Notes: generated from the sequence alone by a model not told the origin. A stretch of 64,000 bases of DNA from Clostridia bacterium (GCA_017521425.1 JAFXCQ010000019.1:1-64000), one strand, 5' to 3'. Shown: positions 6,845 through 17,960, counted from the stretch's first letter. A program made the numbers and translations.

Positions 6845-8689
6845 TTATCTTGCAAGTTTCAACCATACTGCCATATCTGCTTCGCCACGGTTTGCGAATG
6901 TGTAATATGGCACAAGCATTAAGCGAATAGGCTTTTTAGTGTTTTTGAGAGGTCTGTAAAGACCTTCAAAGTTTTCTGTTACGAAAGCATCTACTTCCAT
7001 AATATTTGCTTTAAAGAATTCAACATATTTTATTGTTTCATTAAGCGTTTTAGAAAGTGATATTTCAGAAATTTTGTAGTCTGTGTCAATATCTTCAAGA
7101 CAATAAATAAATGGTCCGTATGATACTGCAACTCTGCCAAAGTTCTGGTCAATTAACGGATTTGCTTCGTTTAAAACCGCTTTCATTTCTAAATCGAGTT
7201 CAATATTGAGTTTTTTTCCTTCGCATTTAATGAAAATGAATCCGTCATTAACTTTGGGTTTAACTGCTTTTTTATCAACCATAACAGTATATTTCTGACA
7301 CCAGCCAGGAATTCTTAAAGCGATTTTTTTGTTTTCACATTTACCGGATACAGCAATTTTAATTTTGCCTTTTAATGGGTAATCAGTTGTTTGTTTTATT
7401 TTTATACCGTCAAAAGCTGCACTCGATTTTGCATAGTGATGAACATAAATTGTGTCATCATCTTTAGTGTAAAGGAAATCACCGAATGACTCAATAAATC
7501 TTGCAAAGTTTGGTGGGCAACAAGAACAATCAAAAAGTGCCTGTCTTTCAGTAGCAGGGTAGTTCTGGTTTTCCATTCTGTATTTATGAGTGAGCCTGCG
7601 TTCTTTTAAATTGATTTCAAGTGGGTTTGTGTAGAAAAATTCTCTTCCACTTACAGAACATGATGAAAAAATATTGTTATATATAACTCTTTCTGCAACA
7701 TCATCATAAAGAGAGTTTATATCCAACAAATTCATTCTCTTTGCGAAGAGTGCAAGTGCAATACCTGCACAACTTTCAGAATAGGCAAATTGATTTGGTA
7801 AATCGTATTCTTCGGTAAAACATTCTCCAATAAGTCCGGAACCTACGCCACCAGTAATATACATTTTTTTAGTAGCGATATCATTGAAAAGCGATTTACA
7901 CGCATTTTTTAATTCTTCGTCATTATCAATTCTTGCAAGGTCTGCCATAGCGCAGTAAAGGTACTCGGCTCTTACTGCGTGACCTACTGCGGATTTCATT
8001 TCTCTGACAGGTTCGTGACTTTGCTCATAAGTAAAATCAGTATGATTATATACAGGTCTGTCTTTTTCGTTGTTACCTCTTAAATTGATAAAATATCGTG
8101 CGAGTTTTAAATATTCTAACTTTTCTGTGTGTTCCCAGAGTTTTATTAAAGCAAGTTCAATTTCTTCGTGACCCGGTGTCGCAAAGTCTGCAATATATTT
8201 GTCCATAAATACATCTTTAATATGAAGGACATATTTCTCCATACATCTTAAGAATTTTGATTTGCCTGTTGCTTTGTGATACGCAATTGCCGCTTCAATT
8301 AAATGACCTGCACAGTAAAGTTCGTGTGCATCACGATTTGTAAATCGTTTGGTAGGTTCACAAACTGTGAAGTAAATATTGAAATATCCGTCTATAAACT
8401 GGTTGTCATAAATCCAATCGACTATTATGTCAATAACTTCTTCTAAAGATTCATCTGGTGCGTTGATAAGTGAGTATGAAACCCCCTCAATCCATTTTGC
8501 AATATCAGAGTCCCAGAAGTAGTGCGGTTTCTTTTCGTCACCGGGTTTCCAGTCACAAGCAAATGCGGTAACTCTGCCTGAATCATAAAATTGTTTGTAA
8601 ATTACAGGCATAGTTACATCACGGTTAGTATTTTGTTTTGCTTCCCAAAAACCACCTAAATCAATGTTTTCAAAAGATATTCCTTGCAT
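6845..8689 (-). CDS. Glycoside hydrolase family 127 (DUF1680), beta-L-arabinofuranosidase-like
   Basis: A 614-residue cytoplasmic enzyme with no signal peptide. The family (type member HypBA1 of Bifidobacterium) releases L-arabinofuranose using a zinc-bound cysteine nucleophile. The expected residues are present: Glu and Cys in AYSESCAGIA, and the paired cysteines of DCSCCPPNFARF. The alpha/alpha-barrel is followed by a C-terminal beta region. The ATG at 8689 is preferred because GGGGTGAC precedes it; the longer frame adds 21 residues without a good ribosome site. No transporter or other arabinan gene is adjacent. GH127 members vary in substrate, so the exact sugar is uncertain. Confidence 0.88.
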   Translation of the reverse strand: MQGISFENIDLGGFWEAKQNTNRDVTMPVIYKQFYDSGRVTAFACDWKPGDEKKPHYFWDSDIAKWIEGVSYSLINAPDESLEEVIDIIVDWIYDNQFIDGYFNIYFTVCEPTKRFTNRDAHELYCAGHLIEAAIAYHKATGKSKFLRCMEKYVLHIKDVFMDKYIADFATPGHEEIELALIKLWEHTEKLEYLKLARYFINLRGNNEKDRPVYNHTDFTYEQSHEPVREMKSAVGHAVRAEYLYCAMADLARIDNDEELKNACKSLFNDIATKKMYITGGVGSGLIGECFTEEYDLPNQFAYSESCAGIALALFAKRMNLLDINSLYDDVAERVIYNNIFSSCSVSGREFFYTNPLEINLKERRLTHKYRMENQNYPATERQALFDCSCCPPNFARFIESFGDFLYTKDDDTIYVHHYAKSSAAFDGIKIKQTTDYPLKGKIKIAVSGKCENKKIALRIPGWCQKYTVMVDKKAVKPKVNDGFIFIKCEGKKLNIELDLEMKAVLNEANPLIDQNFGRVAVSYGPFIYCLEDIDTDYKISEISLSKTLNETIKYVEFFKANIMEVDAFVTENFEGLYRPLKNTKKPIRLMLVPYYTFANRGEADMAVWLKLAR

Positions 8690-8982
8690 TTTGTCACCCC
8701 ACAGATAAAATTCAATATCATTATACAATAAAAATAAACTTATATCAATCAAAAGTTTTTTATAAAAAAGTTCACAAAGTTTTTTGATAGTGGTTCAAAA
8801 TAACTACTTACTAGTAGGGGAATTGGGGTGAGAGAAAATAGTGTTGTTGTGAAATGTGCACAAAAACAATAAACAGTGTTTAGTGATTTTGTTTGAACAA
8901 GTAACAAAACGCTGATTTTCGACATTTTATGGAGTTTGGGCATATTGCACAAATAAGAGGTTTTTAGATTGTGCAAAATAAC
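8690..8982. other. AT-rich intergenic region without a gene
   Basis: It separates the GH127 gene from the strong promoter at 8983. Only short frames without ribosome sites are present; no repeat or structured element was recognised. Confidence 0.6.
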
Positions 8983-9010
8983 TTGACATTTGTGGAAAAT
9001 GTGCTATAAT
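8983..9010 (+). promoter_or_regulatory. Perfect-consensus promoter of the 40-aa ORF
   Basis: TTGACA (8983-8988) and TATAAT (9005-9010) are exact consensus boxes with 16-bp spacing, implying strong transcription of the short unit that follows. Confidence 0.85.
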
Positions 9011-9062
9011 CTACTCGTAAGTTGAACAAAACAACTAAAGCAAAACAAAGGAGTTAAACACA

Positions 9063-9185
9063 ATGATGAACTTAAACGAAATCAAAAATCAACTTTTAGA
9101 AGAAATTGAAAGCGAAAAAGGTTTTTCTTTCAAGAAACTTGCAAAAATCATTGAGTTAAACGCTGTTCTCAACAACCTTCAATAA
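9063..9185 (+). CDS. Small 40-residue protein of unknown function
   Basis: A short frame starts at ATG 9063 (an alternative ATG follows at 9066), 6-9 nt after AAAGGAG, behind a perfect-consensus promoter. The product is charged and predicted helical (NEIKNQLLEEIESEK, then FKKLAKIIELNAVLNNL), with no membrane segment or cysteine. I do not recognise it. After the stop come three small hairpins and a terminator, so the unit is transcribed alone, not with ligA. It could be a small regulatory or structural protein, or the coding part of a dual-function RNA. The promoter and ribosome site support expression; function is unknown. Confidence 0.65.
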   Translation: MMNLNEIKNQLLEEIESEKGFSFKKLAKIIELNAVLNNLQ

Positions 9186-9204
9186 ATTCTTTCACCTTAA
9201 GGTT

Positions 9205-9304
9205 GGTTGAGACAACTCAACGATGCCCATAACATCTATTTTCCCCTTTATAGATGTTTTCATATATTTTCTATTCATATTTATGGATTCAGAAATTCCT
9301 GAAT
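9205..9304 (+). other. Structured 3' UTR with three hairpins
   Basis: GTTGAG-ACAA-CTCAAC (9205-9220), an ACATCTAT/ATAGATGT hairpin (about 9231-9256) and GATTCAG/CTGAATC (about 9285-9304) occur in a row between the 40-aa ORF and its terminator. Such a run of stable stems is more than termination needs. Confidence 0.6.
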
Positions 9305-9305
9305 C

Positions 9306-9358
9306 AAAAAGCCAAAATCACGCATCTGGGCAAGAGCCTTGGTGCGTGGCTTTTTTTA
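9306..9358 (+). terminator. Terminator after the 40-aa ORF
   Basis: AAAAAGCCA...CACGCA pairs with TGCGTGGCTTTTTTT around an inner loop and ends in seven T. It isolates the short unit from ligA. Confidence 0.85.
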
Positions 9359-9393
9359 TTTTAATACTTTTAAAATGTTTTAACTTGTGTTAA

Positions 9394-11418
<2,025 letters not shown>

Positions 11419-11447
11419 ATGCTCAATTGCAGAACACTACGAAGTTT

Positions 11448-11718
11448 AAATTGAAAATTGAAAGTTGAAAATTGAAAATTTCGGAAACGCTTTGCGTTTG
11501 ATTATATTTAATTGAATAAAAATAACTAAGTTCTATCATTTAAGTTAAAAACAAACTTTAAATGATAGAACTTAACTTTTGATTATTTAAGTATAATTGC
11601 CAACGCAGTTCCTCAACTATTCTCTATTCACTATTAACTCTTATCTTGAGCGAAGCGAATATTATGCCGACCGCAGGTCCCATAATTCAGCATTCAGCAC
11701 TCTGCATTCTGCATTGTT
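11448..11718. repeat. Composite intergenic repeat, copy A
   Basis: The 313-nt spacer holds a mosaic rather than genes. From left to right: a heptamer array (11448-11482, unit AAATTGA, five units in exact 7-nt register); mini-hairpin AAACGC-ttt-GCGTTT (11485-11499); a long hairpin with 14-bp perfect outer arms AAGTTCTATCATTT (11528-11541 and 11560-11573) plus an inner AAGTT/AACTT; a second heptamer array (11617-11644, unit CTATTCA); mini-hairpin GACC-gca-GGTC (11669-11679); and a third array (11684-11718, unit CATTCTG). The hairpin could terminate both converging genes. Confidence 0.8.
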
Positions 11719-11731
11719 TCGCTTAGCTAAA

Positions 11732-13774
11732 CTAAAGCACTTCTCTTAAATAAAGTCCGGCTGTTTTCTTAAACGGAGCAGGTTGCTTATTTTTGCAAAG
11801 ATTTAAAATTTCTTTACATTCACTTTTACTCTCGTTTGTAAAATACATAGTAACGAAATCACAATTAAGATTTATTTTGTCACATATATAAAGCGGAACG
11901 GAATTGTGCAAAACCGAGTACATTTTATCGTGACAGATAACAGGGAAATTAATGTTTTTTCTATCTGTAATCTCTCGTTTACCACTACAATTACCGCAAC
12001 CGTCTTTTTGCTTTAACGGGCAGTTTCTGAAAAACATAAGCGGTAAATTACCATAACAGTAAGCACCAATTTTAGCGTTGGTGCTAATATTATCAATACT
12101 TTTTGCACTCAACTCAACTGACAAGGTTAAATCCTTTACACCGTTGTTATTATAGAAATTTGCACTGTCAGAGTTCGCAATATTAAGTGTGTGACCACCA
12201 AATGCATTAAGCCCGGCGGTTTTAATGATTTCAATGCCACCGATATTGCCACTTATGGCATTTTTAAAGCCGTAATTTTTTAACTCTTTCAATTTTTCTG
12301 AAACCTTGTCTTCGAAAAAAGGATAAATTAAATCGGGTAACTCAATTACAGTTTTTTCTTTAATTTTTTCTAAAGACTCTATGTTATTCAGCACTTCTTT
12401 AATAGGGAAAATAAGATATTCACATTGGTCAAATTCAGGTGAATACTGTGAAAATTTAAAAAATCTTGCTCTTAAAGAGGGAACTTTAATTTGATTTACC
12501 GATTTTTTTGTTTCCAGTTTAACGTCATAAATTTCTCTTGTAACCGAATTTAATTCTCGTGTGAGTTTCTCAACACATTCGCGCCTCAATGCGTTAATTA
12601 CAGAAAGTGAAAGTGTTAAATTTTCGGGATTATTGAATTTTATTTCTCTTAAAAAGTAAGGTGTGCCACCCAATTTTTTAAGATTTTTTTCAGCGATTTC
12701 AAAAGAAAGTACGTTTTTAATCGGCACTTCGCCACCATCTGTAATAGCAGTTACAGTTACACCATTTGCAGTTAATTCTAATATTGTGCTTTCTTTTGTA
12801 ACAGAAAAAGTCATATCAACTGGTGTAACAGGTGTATCGGTTTTATATAAATTCTGCAATTCTTTAAAAACATCATTAGTTGCAGAAGTAACATCATCTT
12901 TGCTTCTGTAACCGAACATATCGCTGTTTCTTTTATCCATTAAATAGCCATCTGTAAAGCCGTTTCTTGAAAATACCGCTTTTAATAAATCTTTGTCATA
13001 ATCTTTATTATTCAAAGCATTTTTACAAGAGGTAACAGATGATGCAACATATTCGGGACGTTTCATTCTGCCTTCAATTTTTAAAGATGTTACCCCGATT
13101 TTTTCAAGTTCTTTAATGTGGTCTATATAAGACATATCCTTTAAAGAAAGTGCAAAATTTTTATTGTCAACTTTCCAGTCTAATCTGCAAGGCTGGGCGC
13201 AAAGTCCTCTGTTACCGCTTCTTTCACCTAAAAATGCGGAAATGTAACAGTTACCGGAAACGGACATACAATGAGCACCGTGAACGAAAACTTCTGTTTC
13301 GAGTTTAGTGCTTTTTACGATTCTTTCTATTTCTTTAAAAGATAATTCTCTGGCTAAAACTACTCTTGAAAATCCGAGCTTTTCTAATACCTTTACACCG
13401 CTCACATTGTGAACCGCCATTTGAGTTGATGCGTGTAAGGGGAGGGTAGGACAGATTTTTTTTACCGCTTTTACAGTTGCAAAATCCTGTACTATTACTG
13501 CATCTGCACCTGAAAGAGCAATTTCTTTTATGGTTTCGTAAAGTGATTCTAATTCTTTGTCGAAAACTATTGTATTTAAAGTAACATAAACTTTAACATT
13601 GTACGAATGGCAATATTTAACTGCTTCGTTTAAATTGAAATTGTCAAAATTGTCTGCATTCCGCCTTGCGTTAAAATTCTTTGTTCCAAGATAAACTGCA
13701 TTTGCACCGCTTCGTACTGCTACAAGTAGTTGTTCATAAGAACCAACCGGTGCTAAAATTTCTGCGTTATTCAT
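11732..13774 (-). CDS. Peptidase U32-family protein with DUF3656, RlhA-like
   Basis: A 680-residue U32 protein. The N-terminal half carries the family core: ANAVYLG near the start, VQDF, HASTQM and the signature VHGAHCMSVSGNCYISAFLGERSGNRGLCAQPCR with its cysteines. The C-terminal half matches the DUF3656 layout and has a further Cys cluster (NCPLKQKDGCGNCSGK). Named relatives are not proteases but RNA hydroxylases; E. coli RlhA, of similar size and layout, hydroxylates C2501 of 23S rRNA, and TrhP acts on tRNA U34. The gene overlaps the upstream U32 gene by 8 nt, implying translational coupling. Which RNA it modifies is inferred, not shown. Confidence 0.82.
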   Translation of the reverse strand: MNNAEILAPVGSYEQLLVAVRSGANAVYLGTKNFNARRNADNFDNFNLNEAVKYCHSYNVKVYVTLNTIVFDKELESLYETIKEIALSGADAVIVQDFATVKAVKKICPTLPLHASTQMAVHNVSGVKVLEKLGFSRVVLARELSFKEIERIVKSTKLETEVFVHGAHCMSVSGNCYISAFLGERSGNRGLCAQPCRLDWKVDNKNFALSLKDMSYIDHIKELEKIGVTSLKIEGRMKRPEYVASSVTSCKNALNNKDYDKDLLKAVFSRNGFTDGYLMDKRNSDMFGYRSKDDVTSATNDVFKELQNLYKTDTPVTPVDMTFSVTKESTILELTANGVTVTAITDGGEVPIKNVLSFEIAEKNLKKLGGTPYFLREIKFNNPENLTLSLSVINALRRECVEKLTRELNSVTREIYDVKLETKKSVNQIKVPSLRARFFKFSQYSPEFDQCEYLIFPIKEVLNNIESLEKIKEKTVIELPDLIYPFFEDKVSEKLKELKNYGFKNAISGNIGGIEIIKTAGLNAFGGHTLNIANSDSANFYNNNGVKDLTLSVELSAKSIDNISTNAKIGAYCYGNLPLMFFRNCPLKQKDGCGNCSGKREITDRKNINFPVICHDKMYSVLHNSVPLYICDKINLNCDFVTMYFTNESKSECKEILNLCKNKQPAPFKKTAGLYLREVL

Positions 13775-14972
13775 CGTTTTTTCTCACTCTTAAAATATCA
13801 CCGCATTTAACATCTGTGTCGCCACAAGCAATATAAAGAATCTGTTGTGGATGACACGCGGTTTCTAATTGCTCGTGTTCTTCTGTTTCAATACCCTCTA
13901 CTGTGAATGCAGTACCTAACGAAAGAGGTGTAACAAGTTCTAACTGGTCGCCTTTTTTGAAGAAGTTGCGTTGTTCTATAAGAACTTTTCCATCTTTCGC
14001 ATCTTCTAAAGCAACACCTGCAAACGTGCAATCCTGATGATAAAGTCCGTCATTAAAATGATTGTGGACTAAATTGCCATAGTAAAAACCTGAATTATAT
14101 GGTCTGTGGCTTACCGCTTCTAATTCTCTCTCAATAAGTTCAAGTGGAGCAGTTTTATCAATTGCACGTCTGTAAGCATTAACTACGTGTGCTACATAAT
14201 ATTCCGTTTTCATTCTGCCTTCAATTTTAAATGAATCGATGCCGGCATCTTTTAATTCATCTAAAAATGAAACAGCTTTCATATCGTGTGAACTTAAAAT
14301 TGCGGTGTGGTCAGGGTATTCTTCAACCTTGTAAAATTCGTTCGGTCTGTTTCTTTCCATTAAATAATAACTCCAGCGACAAGGTTGAGTGCATTCGCCA
14401 CGGTTACCGCTACGGTCATTTAAAAATGAAGAAATTAAACATCTGCCCGAATATGCCATACACATAGCACCGTGAACAAATGCTTCGAGTTCTAATTCTT
14501 TCGGGATTTTCTGGTGCAGTTCACCAATTTCTTCAATAGTCATTTCACGAGCTAAAACAACCCTTGAAGCACCCATTTCGTAGTATGCATTAGCCGCCGC
14601 ATAGTTGCAACAGTTAGCCTGTGTGCTTATATGCACATCTAAATCGGGTGCCGCTTTTTTAATAGTAGCAACTGCACCAAGGTCAGAAACAATTACGGCA
14701 TCTGCACCAATATTGTAAAGTGTTTTTGCATAATCTTTAAGTGGCTCTATCTCACAGTTTTTTGTAAAACTGTTTACAGTAACATAAAGTTTCTTTTTGT
14801 GTTCGTGTGTATAGTTTACCGCTTCTATGAGTTTTTCTTCTGTGAAAGCGGCTTTGTCTGCTCTTAATTGCAAAAGCGGACCGCCTACATAAACCGCGTC
14901 GGCACCAAATTTTATTGCAGTTTTAAGACAATTCATATCACCTGCAGGTGAAAGAAGTTCAGGTTTAAACAT
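13767..14972 (-). CDS. trhP: Peptidase U32-family protein, TrhP-like tRNA uridine hydroxylase
   Basis: A 401-residue U32 protein close in length and sequence to B. subtilis TrhP2 (YrrO). That family, with prephenate, introduces 5-hydroxyuridine at tRNA position 34, on the way to mo5U or cmo5U. The start ELLSPAGD, the ADAVYVGG block and the signature FVHGAMCMAYSGRCLISSFLNDRSGNRGECTQPCRW with conserved cysteines are visible, as is SFKIEGRMK. It is the first gene of a two-gene minus-strand operon with the larger U32 protein. A role in wobble-uridine hydroxylation is the best guess; the family name alone does not fix the substrate. Confidence 0.8.
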   Translation of the reverse strand: MFKPELLSPAGDMNCLKTAIKFGADAVYVGGPLLQLRADKAAFTEEKLIEAVNYTHEHKKKLYVTVNSFTKNCEIEPLKDYAKTLYNIGADAVIVSDLGAVATIKKAAPDLDVHISTQANCCNYAAANAYYEMGASRVVLAREMTIEEIGELHQKIPKELELEAFVHGAMCMAYSGRCLISSFLNDRSGNRGECTQPCRWSYYLMERNRPNEFYKVEEYPDHTAILSSHDMKAVSFLDELKDAGIDSFKIEGRMKTEYYVAHVVNAYRRAIDKTAPLELIERELEAVSHRPYNSGFYYGNLVHNHFNDGLYHQDCTFAGVALEDAKDGKVLIEQRNFFKKGDQLELVTPLSLGTAFTVEGIETEEHEQLETACHPQQILYIACGDTDVKCGDILRVRKNDE

Positions 14973-15053
14973 TTAAAAATACCCCTATATCTAAAAAATG
15001 ATTGTGATTTATATAATACAATATTTTATTATAAAAAACAAGTTTTGTAAAAA

Positions 15054-15079
15054 TATGCATTTTTATGCAGAATTATGCA
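15054..15079 (+). promoter_or_regulatory. Three TATGCA direct repeats at 10-bp spacing
   Basis: TATGCA occurs at 15054, 15064 and 15074, exactly one helical turn apart, ending 29 bp upstream of the serC -35 box. It is a candidate activator or repressor site; the regulator is unknown. Confidence 0.5.
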
Positions 15080-15108
15080 AGTTAATCTATATTTAACACA
15101 TTAAGGTG

Positions 15109-15138
15109 TTGACAGTTGCATAGATTTAGGTGTATAAT
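15109..15138 (+). promoter_or_regulatory. Promoter of serC-serA
   Basis: TTGACA (15109-15114) and TATAAT (15133-15138), both exact consensus, are 18 bp apart. The ATG of serC is 34 nt downstream of the -10 box. Confidence 0.85.
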
Positions 15139-15171
15139 GTTTCATATTTTTATGAAGATAGGGGTATTATT

Positions 15172-16254
15172 ATGAGCAGAGTTTATAATTTTTCAGCAGG
15201 TCCTTCAATGTTACCTGAAGAAGTATTAAAAAAAGCAGCAGCAGAAATGCTTGATTATGAGGGTAGTGGTCAGTCTGTAATGGAAATGTCACACCGTTCA
15301 AAAGTTTATGACAGTATAATTAAAGGTGCAGAGTCACTTTTAAGAGAACTTATGAATATTCCTGATAATTATAAAGTGTTATTTTTACAGGGTGGCGCTT
15401 CAACACAATTTGCTGCTATTCCGTTAAACTTTATGAATGGTAGCGGTAAGGCTGATTTTATTATCACAGGTCAATGGGCTAAAAAAGCATTTTCTGAAGC
15501 AAAAAAGTATGGTGATGTAAAAGCAGTCGCTTCATCAGAAGATGAAGTTTATACTTATATTCCAAAAACAAGTAAAGAAGACTTCAGAAGCGATGCAGAC
15601 TATGTATATATCTGTATGAATAATACAATTTACGGTACAGTTTATAAAGAACTTCCCGATACTGGTGATGTTCCGCTTATTGCAGATATTTCAAGTTGTT
15701 TCTTATCAGAGCCACTTGATGTTACAAAGTTTGGTATGGTTTACGGTGGCGCACAAAAGAATGTTGCACCGGCAGGTCTTACTATTGCAATTATCCGTGA
15801 AGATTTATTAGGTAAAGCACGTGATATTACACCAACAATGTTAAATTACCAGATACATGCGGATAATGATTCACTTTACAATACACCACCTTGCTATACT
15901 ATTTATATATGCAAATTAGTTTTAGAGTGGATTAAAAATCTCGGTGGACTCGAAAAGATGAAAGAATTAAACGAAGCAAAAGCAAAAATGCTTTATGACT
16001 TCCTTGATAACAGTAAACTCTTTAAAGGCACAGTAAGAAAAGAAGACCGTTCACTTATGAATGTTCCTTTTGTTACAGGTAACGAAGAATTAGATGCTAA
16101 ATTTGTTAAAGAATCAACTGCAGCGGGTCTTGTAAACCTTAAAGGTCACAGAACCGTTGGTGGTATGAGAGCTTCAATTTACAACGCAATGCCAATTGAA
16201 GGTGTTAAAGCACTCGTTGAATTTATGGAAAAATTTGAAAAGGAAAATGGTTAA
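15172..16254 (+). CDS. serC: Phosphoserine aminotransferase
   Basis: A 360-residue PLP enzyme converting 3-phosphohydroxypyruvate and glutamate to phosphoserine and 2-oxoglutarate, the second step of serine synthesis. The start MSRVYNFSAGPSMLPEEVL is typical of the family, and the PLP-binding Lys is in YGGAQKNVAPAG (about residue 196). The ATG at 15172, 7 nt after AGGGG, matches the conserved N-terminus; the longer frame starts inside the -10 region. serA follows after one base, so the two form an operon. No serB was seen in the window. The promoter carries phased TATGCA repeats upstream. Confidence 0.97.
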   Translation: MSRVYNFSAGPSMLPEEVLKKAAAEMLDYEGSGQSVMEMSHRSKVYDSIIKGAESLLRELMNIPDNYKVLFLQGGASTQFAAIPLNFMNGSGKADFIITGQWAKKAFSEAKKYGDVKAVASSEDEVYTYIPKTSKEDFRSDADYVYICMNNTIYGTVYKELPDTGDVPLIADISSCFLSEPLDVTKFGMVYGGAQKNVAPAGLTIAIIREDLLGKARDITPTMLNYQIHADNDSLYNTPPCYTIYICKLVLEWIKNLGGLEKMKELNEAKAKMLYDFLDNSKLFKGTVRKEDRSLMNVPFVTGNEELDAKFVKESTAAGLVNLKGHRTVGGMRASIYNAMPIEGVKALVEFMEKFEKENG

Positions 16255-16255
16255 T

Positions 16256-17398
16256 ATGGATATTTTAACTTTAAATAAAATTTCAAAAATCGGTCTTAAA
16301 GAATTTGATTCAAACTATAACATTTTAGAAGAATGTGAAAATCCTGATGGTATAATTGTTCGTTCTGCTTCGATGCACGAGTATAACTTCAGTGACAAAA
16401 CTTTAGCGGTAGCAAGAGCAGGTGCAGGTGTTAACAATATTCCTGTGGCAGATTGTGCAGGCAAAGGTGTTGTTGTATTCAATACACCTGGTGCCAATGC
16501 AAACGCTGTTAAAGAACTTGTTGTTTGTGGCCTTATGGTTTCTTCAAGAAAAGTTATGGCTGCTTACGATTGGTGTAAGGGATTAAAAGGCGAAGGCGAA
16601 AATGTTGGTAAATTAGTTGAAAAAGGTAAATCACAATTTGCCGGTCCTGAAATTATGGGTAAGACATTAGGTCTTATTGGACTTGGTGCTATTGGTCGCC
16701 TTGTGGCAGATGCAGCAATCTCTTTAGGTATGAAAGTTGTAGGTTTTGATGCGTTTTTAAGTGATGAAGCAAAAGCACTTCTTAATGCAAAGGTTGAGAT
16801 TGTTAACAGTGTAGAAGATATTTACGAAAATGCTGATTATATTTCACTTCACATTCCTGCAACTGCAGAAACAAAGGGCAGTATAAATGAAAGCACTATT
16901 GGTAAAATGAAAGATGGTGTAAGAATTTTAAACTTTGCCCGTGGTGAACTTGTAAATTCAGTTGATTTATTAAAAGCACTTGAAAGCGGTAAAGTGTCAT
17001 GCTATGTAACAGATTTCCCGACAGATGATGTTATAGGTGCAGAAAATGTAGTAGCACTTCCACACCTTGGTGCTTCTACTCCTGAATCAGAAGAGAACTG
17101 CGCATATATGGCAGCGGTACAAATGAAAGAATTTTTAGAAAATGGTAACATTAAAAATTCTGTGAACTTCCCTAATGTTTCAGTTGATGGCGACGGTGCA
17201 AGACTTTCTGTGATACATAAAGCATCATTAAGTACAAATGATATTTTAGGTGCTTTCGGCGGTGCGGAAGTTAAAGCTTTTAAAACAGGAGCAAAAGGCG
17301 ATTTTGCATATTCTCTCTTTGTTCTTGATAGCGTTTCTGATGATGTTGCTTCAGCAGTTGCTTCACTTGAAGGAGTTGTAAGAGCGAGAAAGATATAA
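16256..17398 (+). CDS. serA: D-3-phosphoglycerate dehydrogenase
   Basis: A 380-residue NAD-dependent 2-hydroxyacid dehydrogenase catalysing the first committed step of serine synthesis. It has the Rossmann motif GLIGLGAIGRLVADAA (about residues 138-153), the catalytic Arg in NFARGELVN, and the catalytic His in LPHLGASTPESEENCAYMA. It is shorter than E. coli SerA (410 aa). The C-terminal 80 residues look like a reduced regulatory domain, so serine feedback may differ. The ATG at 16256 is one base after the serC stop. A longer frame starting inside serC lacks support. An intergenic composite repeat follows. Confidence 0.94.
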   Translation: MDILTLNKISKIGLKEFDSNYNILEECENPDGIIVRSASMHEYNFSDKTLAVARAGAGVNNIPVADCAGKGVVVFNTPGANANAVKELVVCGLMVSSRKVMAAYDWCKGLKGEGENVGKLVEKGKSQFAGPEIMGKTLGLIGLGAIGRLVADAAISLGMKVVGFDAFLSDEAKALLNAKVEIVNSVEDIYENADYISLHIPATAETKGSINESTIGKMKDGVRILNFARGELVNSVDLLKALESGKVSCYVTDFPTDDVIGAENVVALPHLGASTPESEENCAYMAAVQMKEFLENGNIKNSVNFPNVSVDGDGARLSVIHKASLSTNDILGAFGGAEVKAFKTGAKGDFAYSLFVLDSVSDDVASAVASLEGVVRARKI

Positions 17399-17563
17399 TT
17401 CGGAATGCGTAATTCGTAATTCGGAATTATCGGAACTGCGTTGGCATTATAATTGAGTAAAAAAACTAAATTAGACGGTCTGCCTCTCTTTGAAGAGAGG
17501 TACACTTTAGAAATAACCTTGTTCTATCATTAAAAGTTTTTCGTGAACTGAAAATGATAGAAC
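17399..17563. repeat. Composite intergenic repeat, copy B
   Basis: Directly at the serA stop there is a heptamer array (TTCGGAA/TTCGTAA units, 17399-17425). Then come a degenerate GGAACTGCGTTGGCATT module, a CCTCTC-tttgaa-GAGAGG hairpin (about 17484-17501), and the family hairpin with arms GTTCTATCATT (17521-17531) and AATGATAGAAC (17553-17563). It lies between the converging serA and XRE genes. Confidence 0.78.
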
Positions 17564-17654
17564 TTTTCTAATGTCTAAAACCTAACTCCTGACACCTGTT
17601 GCAACTGATATAAAAACAATCCGACAGTGAATTTTAGAGAATTTACTGTCGGGT

Positions 17655-17867
17655 TTATTTTAATATTTGCGGATTGTTTGAGGTTTCTAAAATATAGTCA
17701 ATTGACACATCGTAATAGTTAGAAAGTTTTATTAAGATATCAGTGGGAATGTCGCGTTGTCCGAGTTCATAATTGCTATAAACCTGTTGTGAACAGTTGA
17801 GAATATTTGCCATTTCTTTTTGGGTTAAATCGTGGTCTTCTCTTAAATCTCTTATTCGTCTGAACAT
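17655..17867 (-). CDS. Small XRE-family repressor
   Basis: A 70-residue protein consisting almost wholly of one XRE helix-turn-helix (recognition region NCSQQVYSNYELGQRDIPTD). The start at 17867 is favoured over the longer frame because GAGGTG lies just upstream. It is transcribed divergently from the BspA-dockerin gene. Three copies of a 15-bp near-palindrome fill the shared promoter region, the usual arrangement for a repressor controlling itself and its neighbour. No sensor domain or partner is present, so how it is released is unknown. Confidence 0.85.
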   Translation of the reverse strand: MFRRIRDLREDHDLTQKEMANILNCSQQVYSNYELGQRDIPTDILIKLSNYYDVSIDYILETSNNPQILK

Positions 17868-17885
17868 AACATTCACCTCGGTTTT

Positions 17886-17891
17886 ATTATA
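17886..17891 (-). promoter_or_regulatory. -10 box of the XRE repressor gene
   Basis: TATAAT on the minus strand lies 19 bp upstream of the XRE start codon. The matching -35 region is non-consensus and falls within or next to the first operator copy, consistent with weak, autoregulated expression. Confidence 0.55.
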
Positions 17892-17896
17892 CATAA

Positions 17897-17960
17897 ACCG
17901 CAAAATGCGGTGCGATTATTACCGCAAAATGCAGTATTGACAATTACCGCAATTTGCAGT
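17897..17960. promoter_or_regulatory. Three operator copies in the XRE/BspA divergent promoter
   Basis: Sites ACCGCAAAATGCGGT (17897-17911), ACCGCAAAATGCAGT (17921-17935) and ACCGCAATTTGCAGT (17946-17960) are 24 and 25 bp apart. The first is a near-perfect palindrome. The second abuts the -35 box and the third fills the spacer of the BspA promoter. Confidence 0.8.
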
